A DNA stretch of 6,290 bases, taken from assembly GCA_028865375.1 (NCBI GenBank), contig JAGWKJ010000149.1:1-6290 (forward strand), given 5' to 3'. Position numbers and translations under genes: made by a program. The notes under the pieces were generated by a model. It made no database searches. It was not told the origin of the DNA and saw nothing but the letters and a program-made list of their open reading frames with translations. This DNA is from Hyphomicrobiales bacterium (GTDB lineage Bacteria > Pseudomonadota > Alphaproteobacteria > Rhizobiales > Beijerinckiaceae). Positions 1-5,979 of the stretch are shown in pieces. Within the stretch, counting starts at the first letter, position 1; every line of letters starts with the position of its first letter.

Positions 1-794
1 CGCTGGCCCGCGAAGACCGCCTGCGCCCGCGCGCGGAGACCGAGGCCATTCTCGACCGCATCGCCGCCACGATGTTCGACTGCATCGACCGGGGCCTGTC
101 GTGCGAGGGCGAGCTGCCGGGCGGCCTGAAGGTGAAGCGCCGCGCCAAGGGCCTGCGCGACGGCCTGCTCGCGAACGTCGGCTCGAACGCGCGCGCGCCC
201 GACGAGGCGATGCGCCACGTCGCCGCCTTCGCGATCGCCGTCAACGAGGAGAACGCGGCCGGCAACCGCGTCGTCACCGCGCCCACCAACGGCGCCGCCG
301 GCGTGGTGCCGGCCACCTTGCGCTATTATCGCGACTTCTGCGACGGCGCCGACGGCGCGGGCGTCCGCCGCTTCCTGCTGGTGGCCGCGCTGGTGGGCGC
401 GATCATCAAGCGCAACGCCTCGATCTCGGGCGCGGAAGTCGGCTGCCAGGGGGAGGTCGGCTCGGCCGCGGCGATGGCGGCGGCGGGGCTGGCCGCCGCG
501 CTCGGCGGCACGGACGCTCAGGTCGAGAACGCCGCCGAGATCGCGGTCGAACATCACCTGGGCATGACCTGCGATCCGGTCGGCGGCCTCGTGCAGATCC
601 CCTGCATCGAGCGCAACGCGTTTGGCGCGATCAAGGCGATCGCCGCCGCCTCGCTCGCCTTGCAGGGCGACGGCTCGCACCGCGTCGCGCTCGACCAGGC
701 GATCGAGACCATGCGCCAGACCGGCCTCGACATGCGCGCCAAATACCGCGAGACCTCGCGCGGCGGCCTCGCCGTCAACGTGCCGGAATGTTGA
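1..794 (+). CDS. sdaA: L-serine dehydratase, iron-sulfur type, C-terminal part (5' end outside window)
   Basis: Deaminates L-serine to pyruvate and ammonia in the cytoplasm, using an oxygen-sensitive [4Fe-4S] cluster. The reading frame is open from base 3 through the left edge, so the ATG at 72 is internal; 263 residues are visible of a family size near 450-460. The visible part is the catalytic alpha domain, with the family motifs [47 protein letters not shown] and [11 protein letters not shown]. Three cysteines, at codons 444, 570 and 603, are spaced 42 and 11 residues apart, the spacing of the cluster ligands in the Legionella pneumophila enzyme (Cys343, 385, 396). The protein ends with cysteine as its last residue (VPEC-stop), as in the Legionella protein, where that tail enters the active site. 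kbl follows after 22 bases on the same strand, which fits threonine use through glycine and serine. The family call is firm. Serine rather than another hydroxy-amino acid as main substrate is inferred from the family. Confidence 0.95.
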   Translation, partial: LAREDRLRPRAETEAILDRIAATMFDCIDRGLSCEGELPGGLKVKRRAKGLRDGLLANVGSNARAPDEAMRHVAAFAIAVNEENAAGNRVVTAPTNGAAGVVPATLRYYRDFCDGADGAGVRRFLLVAALVGAIIKRNASISGAEVGCQGEVGSAAAMAAAGLAAALGGTDAQVENAAEIAVEHHLGMTCDPVGGLVQIPCIERNAFGAIKAIAAASLALQGDGSHRVALDQAIETMRQTGLDMRAKYRETSRGGLAVNVPEC

Positions 795-816
795 GCCGGC
801 GGATCCGGGAACTGCC

Positions 817-2022
817 ATGACGTCGAACCTGTCCGCCCGCGCCGCCGAAGCCCTCGCGGCGATCGAATCCGAGGGATTGCTGAAGCGCGAGCGCGAGATC
901 GGCTCGCCCCAGGGCGCGCGCGTGACGGTCGTTGGCGCCGACGGGCGTCGCCGCGAGGCGATCAACCTGTGCGCCAACAATTACCTCGGCCTCGCGAACC
1001 ATCCGGAGGTCGTCGCCGCCGCCAAGGCGGCGCTCGACGAGGAAGGCTTCGGCATGGCCTCGGTGCGGTTCATCTGCGGCGCGCAGACCGGGCACCGCGC
1101 GCTCGAGCGGCGGATCGCGGACTATCTGGGCAAGGAGGACGCGATCCTGTTCGCGGCCTGTTTCGACGCCAACGGCGGCCTGTTCGAGGCGCTGCTGGGC
1201 GAGGGCGACGCCATCGTGTCGGATTCGCTGAACCACGCCTCGATCATCGACGGCGTCCGCCTGTCGAAGGCCAAGCGCCACCGCTTCCCCAACGGCGACA
1301 TGGACGGGCTGGAATCCGCGCTGAAGGCGGCGCGCGCCGACGGCGCCAAGACCGTGCTGATCGCCACCGACGGCGTGTTCTCGATGGACGGCCATTTCGC
1401 GAGGCTCGCCGACGTGGCCGCGCTGGCCGAGCGTTATGGCGCGGCGACGATGGTCGACGATTGCCATGCCACCGGCTTCATCGGGCCGCAGGGCCGCGGC
1501 ACGCCGCATCGCGCGGGCGTGGCGGCGAGGGTCGACGTGCTGACCGGCACGCTCGGCAAGGCGCTCGGCGGCGCGATGGGCGGTTACGTCGCCGCGAGCC
1601 GCCCGGTGATCGAGTTGCTGCGCCAGCGCGCGCGGCCCTATCTGTTCTCGAACTCGCTCGCGCCCGCCATCGTGGCGGGATCGATGAAGGCGATCGACCT
1701 CGCCGAGGCCGGCGACGACCTGCGCGCCAAGCTCTTCGCCAACGCCGCGCGCTTCCGCGCCGGGCTGGAGGCCGCGGGTTTCCGCTTGTTGCCGGGCGAA
1801 ACGCCGATCGTGCCGGTCATGCTCGGCGAGGCCGACAAGGCGCAGGCGCTTGCGCGCGCGCTCGACGCGCGCGGCGTGTTCGTCGCGGGCTTCGTTTTTC
1901 CCGTCGTGCCGCGCGGCCAGGCGCGCGTGCGCACGCAAGTCACCGCGGCGCATTCGGAGGCCGACCTCGACGAGGCCATCGCGGCCTTCGCGGCGGCCGG
2001 CCGCGAAACCGGCGCGATCTGA
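817..2022 (+). CDS. kbl: Glycine C-acetyltransferase (2-amino-3-ketobutyrate CoA ligase)
   Basis: A cytoplasmic PLP enzyme of the alpha-oxoamine synthase family. It converts 2-amino-3-ketobutyrate plus CoA to glycine plus acetyl-CoA, the second step of threonine degradation. The ATG at 817 gives 401 residues, close to the 398 of E. coli Kbl. It sits 6 bases after a modest GGGA ribosome-binding element (807-810); the frame stays open upstream to 622, but that stretch only shadows sdaA. Visible features are [12 protein letters not shown] (82-93), a Kbl signature; [10 protein letters not shown] and [12 protein letters not shown] around the cofactor; VDDCHATGF with Asp214 and His217; and TLGKALGG, where Lys248 is the expected Schiff-base lysine (E. 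coli Lys244). [14 protein letters not shown] and [16 protein letters not shown] near the C-terminus also match Kbl. These motifs, with tdh directly downstream, separate it from the relatives BioF, ALA synthase and serine palmitoyltransferase. Its stop codon overlaps the tdh ribosome binding site, so the two are probably translated from one message. Confidence 0.96.
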   Translation: MTSNLSARAAEALAAIESEGLLKREREIGSPQGARVTVVGADGRRREAINLCANNYLGLANHPEVVAAAKAALDEEGFGMASVRFICGAQTGHRALERRIADYLGKEDAILFAACFDANGGLFEALLGEGDAIVSDSLNHASIIDGVRLSKAKRHRFPNGDMDGLESALKAARADGAKTVLIATDGVFSMDGHFARLADVAALAERYGAATMVDDCHATGFIGPQGRGTPHRAGVAARVDVLTGTLGKALGGAMGGYVAASRPVIELLRQRARPYLFSNSLAPAIVAGSMKAIDLAEAGDDLRAKLFANAARFRAGLEAAGFRLLPGETPIVPVMLGEADKAQALARALDARGVFVAGFVFPVVPRGQARVRTQVTAAHSEADLDEAIAAFAAAGRETGAI

Positions 2023-2027
2023 GGGGG
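2021..2027 (+). promoter_or_regulatory. Ribosome binding site of tdh overlapping the kbl stop codon
   Basis: The purine run GAGGGGG begins inside the kbl TGA stop (2020-2022) and ends five bases before the tdh ATG at 2033. It fixes the tdh start at 2033 rather than at the open-frame ATG at 1850, which lies inside kbl. The arrangement suggests translational coupling of tdh to kbl; this is inferred from position only. Confidence 0.7.
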
Positions 2028-2032
2028 CCTCG

Positions 2033-3070
2033 ATGAAGTGCATCATGAAGGCGCGGCCGGAACGCGGGCTCGCATGGAGCGAACAGCCGAGACCGGAAAT
2101 CGGCCCCGAGGACGTGCTGGTGAAGGTCGCCAAGACCGGCCTGTGCGGCACCGACCTGCACATCTACGAATGGGACGAATGGGCGCGGGGCGCGGTGCCC
2201 ACCCCCATCGTGGTGGGCCACGAATATGCCGGCGTCGTGGTCGAGGTCGGCGAGCGGGCCAAAGGCGTGCGGGTGGGGATGCGCGCGTCGGGCGAGGGCC
2301 ACGTCGTCGGCTTCAAGAGCCGCGCCAGCCGCGCCGGGCACTTCCACCTCGATCCCGAGACGCGCGGCATCGGCGTCAACCTGCCCGGCGCCTTCGCCGA
2401 GTTCGTGCGCGTGCCGGCCTTCAACATCGTGCCGCTGCCCGATTCGGTGGACGACGAAATCGGCGCCGTCCTCGATCCGCTGGGCAACGCGGTCCACACC
2501 GCGCTCGCCTACGACCTCGTGGGCGAGGACGTGCTGATCACCGGCGCGGGTCCCATCGGCATCATGGCGGCGGCGGTGGCGCGGCGCGCCGGCGCGCGCC
2601 ACGTCGTCATCACCGACGTCGATCCCGGCCGCCTCGCGCTGGCGGGCCGCGTGGCCGACGTGACGCCGGTCGACGCGCGCAACGAGGACCTGCGCGACGC
2701 GATGGCGAAGCTCGGGATGCGCGAGGGCTTCGACGTCGGGCTCGAGATGAGCGGCGCCGGCGCGGCGATCACACAGATGATCGACAATATGGTGATGGGC
2801 GGGCGGATCGCGCTGCTCGGCATCCCGCCGAAATCGCTGGCCATCGACTGGACCAAGGTCGTGTTCCGGATGCTCACGATCAAGGGCATCTACGGCCGCG
2901 AGATGTTCGAGACTTGGTACAAGATGCTCGCGCTGCTGGAGAGCGGGCTCGACGTGCGCGGCGTGATCACGCATCGCCTGCCCGCGCGCGACTTCGAGGC
3001 CGGCTTCGCCGCCATGCGCGCCGGCGGCTCGGGCAAGGTCGTGCTCGATTGGGGCGGGGACCTGGGCTGA
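2033..3070 (+). CDS. tdh: L-threonine 3-dehydrogenase lacking the structural zinc cysteines
   Basis: A medium-chain zinc alcohol dehydrogenase family enzyme that oxidises L-threonine with NAD+ to 2-amino-3-ketobutyrate, the substrate of the adjacent Kbl. It has 345 residues (E. coli Tdh 341) and numbers like E. coli through the first 120 residues. Catalytic-site residues are present: Cys38 in CGTD, Thr40, His43, His63 and Glu64 in GHEY, His90, and Asp148 in DPLGNAVHTA. The Rossmann fold shows GAGPIGIMAA (171-180) and ITDVD with Asp195, the acidic residue expected for NAD preference. KGIYGREMFETWYKM and VITHRLPARDF near the end are typical of Tdh. Oddly, the structural-zinc lobe lacks its four cysteines: E. 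coli Cys93, 96, 99 and 107 correspond here to Gly93, Ser96, Ser99 and Asp107, with no gap in the alignment. The gene is last in the sdaA-kbl-tdh cluster and ends 10 bases from the converging tsaC stop. The threonine dehydrogenase call is strong from motifs plus the Kbl partner; a related polyol dehydrogenase is unlikely. Confidence 0.95.
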   Translation: MKCIMKARPERGLAWSEQPRPEIGPEDVLVKVAKTGLCGTDLHIYEWDEWARGAVPTPIVVGHEYAGVVVEVGERAKGVRVGMRASGEGHVVGFKSRASRAGHFHLDPETRGIGVNLPGAFAEFVRVPAFNIVPLPDSVDDEIGAVLDPLGNAVHTALAYDLVGEDVLITGAGPIGIMAAAVARRAGARHVVITDVDPGRLALAGRVADVTPVDARNEDLRDAMAKLGMREGFDVGLEMSGAGAAITQMIDNMVMGGRIALLGIPPKSLAIDWTKVVFRMLTIKGIYGREMFETWYKMLALLESGLDVRGVITHRLPARDFEAGFAAMRAGGSGKVVLDWGGDLG

Positions 3071-3080
3071 GCGCGGCGCT

Positions 3081-4058
3081 TCAGCGCTCCGCCGCGGCGC
3101 GCGCGAGGCGGTCCACGATCGCCTCGCCGAGGCCCTCGCCCGGGATCGGCGCGACCGCGATCGCGGCCGGCGCCAGCGCGTCGAGCGCGCGCAGATGCGC
3201 GAACAGGTTGGCCGCCGCCTCGCGCAGGTCGCGGCCGGGCGACAGGTCGAGCGTCCGCGGCGCGCCGCCGAACGCGCCGCCGAAATCGAGGCCGGCCTCG
3301 CCCGGCAGCAAAGACCGCGCGCCGAGGCGGACGCGCGCGCGCGGCGCGTAATGCGAGGCCAGCCGGCCCGGCGCCAGCGGCGCGTCGGAATCGCCTTCGG
3401 CCTTCGCGAGCGCACGCCCGATGACGGCCTCGATCGCCGCGCGAGGCACGCCGCCGGAGCGCAGCAACGCCGGCGCGCCGCCGACACAGGCGACGATGGT
3501 CGATTCGACGCCGACCTCGCACGCGCCGCCGTCGAGGATCATGTCCACGGCCGACCCGAGTTCCTCGGCCGCGGCGGCGGCCCGCGTCGGGCTGATGCGG
3601 CCCGAGCGGTTGGCCGACGGCGCCGCGAGCGGGCGGCCGGCCTGCGCGATCAGCGCGCGCGCCACCGGGTGGGCGGGCGCGCGCAGCGCAACGCTGTCGA
3701 GCCCCGCGCGCGCCATCAACGCGATGCGGCAGCCGGGCCGCGCGGGCACGACGAGCGTCAGCGGGCCGGGCCAGAACGCTTCGGCGAGCGCGCGCGCGGT
3801 CCCGTCGAACGCGCCATGCGCCGACGCTTCGTCGAGCCCGCCGACAAGGGCGATCAACGGATTGAAGCGCGGCCGTCCCTTGGCGGCGAATATGCCGACC
3901 ACGGCGGATTCGTCGGTCGCGTCGGCGCCCAGCCCGTAGACCGTCTCGGTCGGGAACGCGACCAGCCGCCCGCGGGCCAGCAATGCGGCGGCTTGCGCGA
4001 TCGCGTCGGGCGTCGCGAAACGCAGTCCCGGATGGAATTCCGCAATTGACCCCGCCAT
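3081..4058 (-). CDS. tsaC: L-threonylcarbamoyladenylate synthase, two-domain Sua5 type
   Basis: Makes threonylcarbamoyl-AMP from L-threonine, bicarbonate and ATP. This is the first step in forming t6A37 on ANN-decoding tRNAs, normally an essential or near-essential function. The 325 residues exceed the roughly 190 of E. coli TsaC and fit the Sua5 architecture: a YrdC domain (about 12-210), a linker, and a small C-terminal Sua5 domain (about 240-325). YrdC motifs visible are PTETVYGLG (36-44), KGRPRFNPL with Lys60 and Arg62 for substrate binding, WPGPLTLV (96-103), LRAPAHP with Arg126, APSANRSG (146-153), DGG (176-178), VESTIV (184-189) and LRSGG (199-203). The linker signature APGRLASHYAP (229-239) is the one that closes over the active site in Sua5 proteins. 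The ATG at 4058-4056 has AGGG seven bases upstream on its strand (4069-4066). It converges on tdh and diverges from the acyl-CoA dehydrogenase gene. Sharing threonine as substrate with tdh may be coincidence. Confidence 0.95.
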   Translation of the reverse strand: MAGSIAEFHPGLRFATPDAIAQAAALLARGRLVAFPTETVYGLGADATDESAVVGIFAAKGRPRFNPLIALVGGLDEASAHGAFDGTARALAEAFWPGPLTLVVPARPGCRIALMARAGLDSVALRAPAHPVARALIAQAGRPLAAPSANRSGRISPTRAAAAAEELGSAVDMILDGGACEVGVESTIVACVGGAPALLRSGGVPRAAIEAVIGRALAKAEGDSDAPLAPGRLASHYAPRARVRLGARSLLPGEAGLDFGGAFGGAPRTLDLSPGRDLREAAANLFAHLRALDALAPAAIAVAPIPGEGLGEAIVDRLARAAAER

Positions 4059-4072
4059 CGCCCGGCCCTATC

Positions 4073-4086
4073 GTTCATATATGAAC
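4073..4086. promoter_or_regulatory. Perfect 14-bp palindrome, candidate repressor operator
   Basis: GTTCATATATGAAC is identical to its reverse complement. One mismatched pair (4072/4087) is followed by two more matching pairs, giving a 20-bp dyad (4070-4089) with nine of ten pairs matching. It is an AT-rich island in GC-rich DNA between divergent genes, as expected for the operator of a dimeric helix-turn-helix repressor. Size and AT-rich centre resemble MarR- or TetR-family sites, but the family is a guess and no regulator gene is in the window. It lies 14 bases before the tsaC start codon, touching its ribosome binding site, and 95 bases before the acyl-CoA dehydrogenase start. Confidence 0.6.
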
Positions 4087-4094
4087 TATGCAGT

Positions 4095-4115
4095 CTTCCG
4101 TCGCTAGCACGGAAG
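4095..4115. repeat. Inverted repeat with 7-bp perfect arms
   Basis: CTTCCGT (4095-4101) pairs exactly with ACGGAAG (4109-4115) across the 7-base spacer CGCTAGC. It could form a hairpin in RNA or serve as a second protein-binding dyad, about two helical turns from the palindrome at 4073-4086 (centre-to-centre about 25 bp). Its role is not determined by the sequence. Confidence 0.45.
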
Positions 4116-4134
4116 CGCGCGGCCTTGCTATCGT

Positions 4135-4153
4135 GCCGACCTGTCGCGTCGGC
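4135..4153 (+). repeat. Short inverted repeat in the leader of the acyl-CoA dehydrogenase gene
   Basis: GCCGAC (4135-4140) and GTCGGC (4148-4153) are perfect 6-bp arms around a 7-base loop. They lie 28 bases upstream of the downstream start codon and leave the ribosome binding site free. Six-base GC arms are expected fairly often by chance in this base composition, so a function is only possible. Confidence 0.25.
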
Positions 4154-4170
4154 GCGTGCCGGGACGGCCG

Positions 4171-4177
4171 GGGAGGG
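4171..4177 (+). promoter_or_regulatory. Strong ribosome binding site deciding the acyl-CoA dehydrogenase start
   Basis: GGGAGGG contains the core GGAGG (4172-4176), five bases before the ATG at 4182. This selects 4182 over the in-frame ATG at 4125. The extra 19 residues from 4125 have no family counterpart, whereas the protein from 4182 begins MTYRAPV as relatives do. Confidence 0.8.
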
Positions 4178-4181
4178 AACC

Positions 4182-5954
4182 ATGACCTATCGCGCGCCGG
4201 TCGCCGACATCGTCCATGCCATGCGCGACGTCGCGGGTTACGACGCCGCCTTCGGCGAAGGCTTGTACGGCGATTTCGACGCGGCCACCGCGGCCGCCGC
4301 GCTCGATGAGGCCGCCAAGTTCGCCGAGGAGGCGCTGGCGCCGCTCGACGAGATCGGCGACCGCCACGGCGTGACGCTGACCGACGGCGCGGTGACCTCG
4401 GCGCCCGGCTTCGCCGACGCCTACAAGGCCTTCGCCGCCGGCGGCTGGACGGCCGTCGTCGCGCCCGAGGCGCATGGCGGCATGGGCATGCCCGGCGCCT
4501 TCAACGCCGGTTGCCTCGAAATGTGGAACGCGGCCTGCCTGTCCTTCGCGCTGTGTCCGCTGCTGAGCATGGGCGCGATCGACGCGCTGGAGGCGCATGG
4601 CAGCGAGGCCCTGCGCGCGCTTTACCTGCCCAAACTCGTCTCGGGCGAATGGACCGGCACGATGAACCTCACCGAGCCCGGCGCCGGCTCGGACCTTTCG
4701 GACATGAAGACCCGCGCGACGCGCGCGCCCGACGGCACGTATCGCATCGTCGGCCAGAAGATCTTCATCACCTGGGGCGAGCACGACATGGCGGCGAACA
4801 TCGTGCATCTGGTGCTCGCCCGGCTGCCCGACGCGCCCCCCGGCAGCAAGGGCATCTCGCTCTTCCTGGTGCCGAAGTACCTGGTCAACGATGACGGCAG
4901 CCTCGGCGCGCGCAACGACCTGCGCTGCGTCAGTCTCGAGCACAAGCTCGGCATTCACGCCAGTCCGACCTGCGTCATGTCCTATGGCGACGACGGCGGC
5001 GCCATCGGCACCCTGGTGGGCGAGGAGAACCACGGGCTCGAAGCCATGTTCATCATGATGAACACGGCGCGGCTGCACGTCGGCCTGCAGGGCGTCGCTA
5101 TCGGCGAGCGCGCCTATCAGCAGGCGCGGGCTTACGCGCGCGAGCGCATCCAGGGCAAACCTGTCGGCGCGAAGGACGGCGCGACGCTGCCGATCGTCCA
5201 TCATCCCGACGTGCGCCGCATGCTGCTGTCGATGCGCGCGGCGAGCGAGGCCGCGCGCGCCCTCGCCTATTACACCGCCGGCGAAGCCGACCGCGCCCGC
5301 CGCCTGCCCGACGCGGCGCAGCGCGCCCGCGCCCAGGCGCGGCTCGACCTGCTGACGCCGGTGGTCAAGGCGTGGTGCACCGATCTTGGCGTCGAAACCG
5401 CCAGCACCGGCATCCAGGTGCATGGCGGCATCGGCTTCATCGAGGAGACCGGCGCCGCCCAGCATTGGCGCGATGCGCGCATCGCGCCAATCTACGAAGG
5501 CACGAACGGCATTCAGGCGAACGACCTGGTCGGTCGCAAATTGCTGCGCGACCGTGGCGCGGCCGCTGCCGATCTGATTGCCGAAATGCGCCGTACGCTG
5601 ACGCAGCTCGACGGCCACGACGCCGACGGGCACTTGACGCGTGGCGTCGATGCGCTCGAGCGCGCGACCATCGCTCTGATCGCAACGGCGGCCAACGATC
5701 TCGGCGCGGCGCTTGCCGGCGCCGAGCCATATCTCCGCCTGCTTGGCACGGTGGCCGGCGGCTGGCTGATGGCGCGGAGCGCCGCCGCGGCGACACGGCG
5801 CGTGCAAACCAACGCCGCCAACCATCCGTTTCTCGCGGCGAAGATCGCTACCGCGCGGTTCTATGCGGAGCATCGACTGGCACAGGCGCCGGCACTGCTG
5901 CCAGCGATCGCTGGCGGCGCCACCGTGATGGGCTTCGATCTCGATCTGATCTAG
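4182..5954 (+). CDS. Acyl-CoA dehydrogenase, long DmdC-type (FAD-dependent)
   Basis: A cytoplasmic flavoenzyme that introduces an alpha,beta double bond into an acyl-CoA and passes electrons to ETF. Its 590 residues far exceed the roughly 380-400 of ordinary acyl-CoA dehydrogenases. They fit the group that includes DmdC, the 3-methylmercaptopropionyl-CoA dehydrogenase of DMSP demethylation. Order of parts: the N-terminal TYRAPVADI element (2-10) typical of this group; a helical N-terminal domain; the FAD/substrate beta-domain with TEPGAGSDL (164-172) and KIFITWGEHD (193-202); the C-terminal helical domain with TGIQVHGGIGF (409-419) and IYEGTNGIQANDL; then an extra helical C-terminal domain (about 480-590). 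Glu439 in IYEGTNG matches the catalytic base reported for DmdC (near Glu435). Many paralogues carry this architecture and act on medium or long fatty acyl-CoAs, so the substrate cannot be read from sequence. No DmdB, DmdD or DmdA gene is adjacent, so I give no dmdC symbol. It is transcribed divergently from tsaC and converges on a methyltransferase gene. Confidence 0.92.
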   Translation: MTYRAPVADIVHAMRDVAGYDAAFGEGLYGDFDAATAAAALDEAAKFAEEALAPLDEIGDRHGVTLTDGAVTSAPGFADAYKAFAAGGWTAVVAPEAHGGMGMPGAFNAGCLEMWNAACLSFALCPLLSMGAIDALEAHGSEALRALYLPKLVSGEWTGTMNLTEPGAGSDLSDMKTRATRAPDGTYRIVGQKIFITWGEHDMAANIVHLVLARLPDAPPGSKGISLFLVPKYLVNDDGSLGARNDLRCVSLEHKLGIHASPTCVMSYGDDGGAIGTLVGEENHGLEAMFIMMNTARLHVGLQGVAIGERAYQQARAYARERIQGKPVGAKDGATLPIVHHPDVRRMLLSMRAASEAARALAYYTAGEADRARRLPDAAQRARAQARLDLLTPVVKAWCTDLGVETASTGIQVHGGIGFIEETGAAQHWRDARIAPIYEGTNGIQANDLVGRKLLRDRGAAAADLIAEMRRTLTQLDGHDADGHLTRGVDALERATIALIATAANDLGAALAGAEPYLRLLGTVAGGWLMARSAAAATRRVQTNAANHPFLAAKIATARFYAEHRLAQAPALLPAIAGGATVMGFDLDLI

Positions 5955-5979
5955 GGGCGTCGGTGGCGCGAATGCGCGC

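Larger units (their letters stand above)
4059..4181. promoter_or_regulatory. Divergent intergenic region between tsaC and the acyl-CoA dehydrogenase gene
   Basis: This 123-base stretch must hold the promoters for tsaC (leftward) and probably for the acyl-CoA dehydrogenase gene (rightward). It contains the only notable AT-rich patch in the window (about 4070-4092), three inverted repeats listed separately, and ribosome binding sites at both ends. I could not assign a convincing -35/-10 pair on either strand. TATATG at 4078-4083 matches four of six -10 positions but has no good -35 partner at standard spacing. Confidence 0.6.

Noticed and set aside
775..2163. 462-codon open frame on the - strand opposite kbl
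   Set aside because: A composition artefact of high-GC coding DNA; the opposite strand carries a full Kbl with every family motif.
3076..3087. GCGC-TTCA-GCGC hairpin at the tdh/tsaC junction, considered as a terminator
   Set aside because: A four-base stem without a T-tract, partly inside the tsaC coding end; too weak to call.
2038..3351. 437-codon + strand frame overlapping tdh and the 3' part of tsaC
   Set aside because: An arginine-rich shadow frame of tdh continuing antisense to tsaC, with no family similarity that I can see.
1940..3487. 515-codon open frame on the - strand opposite tdh and running into tsaC
   Set aside because: It crosses two well-supported genes and has no recognisable domain; its sequence is repetitive Arg/Ala-rich shadow translation.
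5966..5979. Hairpin GCGCG-AATG-CGCGC between the converging stops of the acyl-CoA dehydrogenase and methyltransferase genes, considered as a bidirectional terminator
   Set aside because: The stem is only 5 bp and no T-run follows on either strand. Such GC hairpins are common by chance here.
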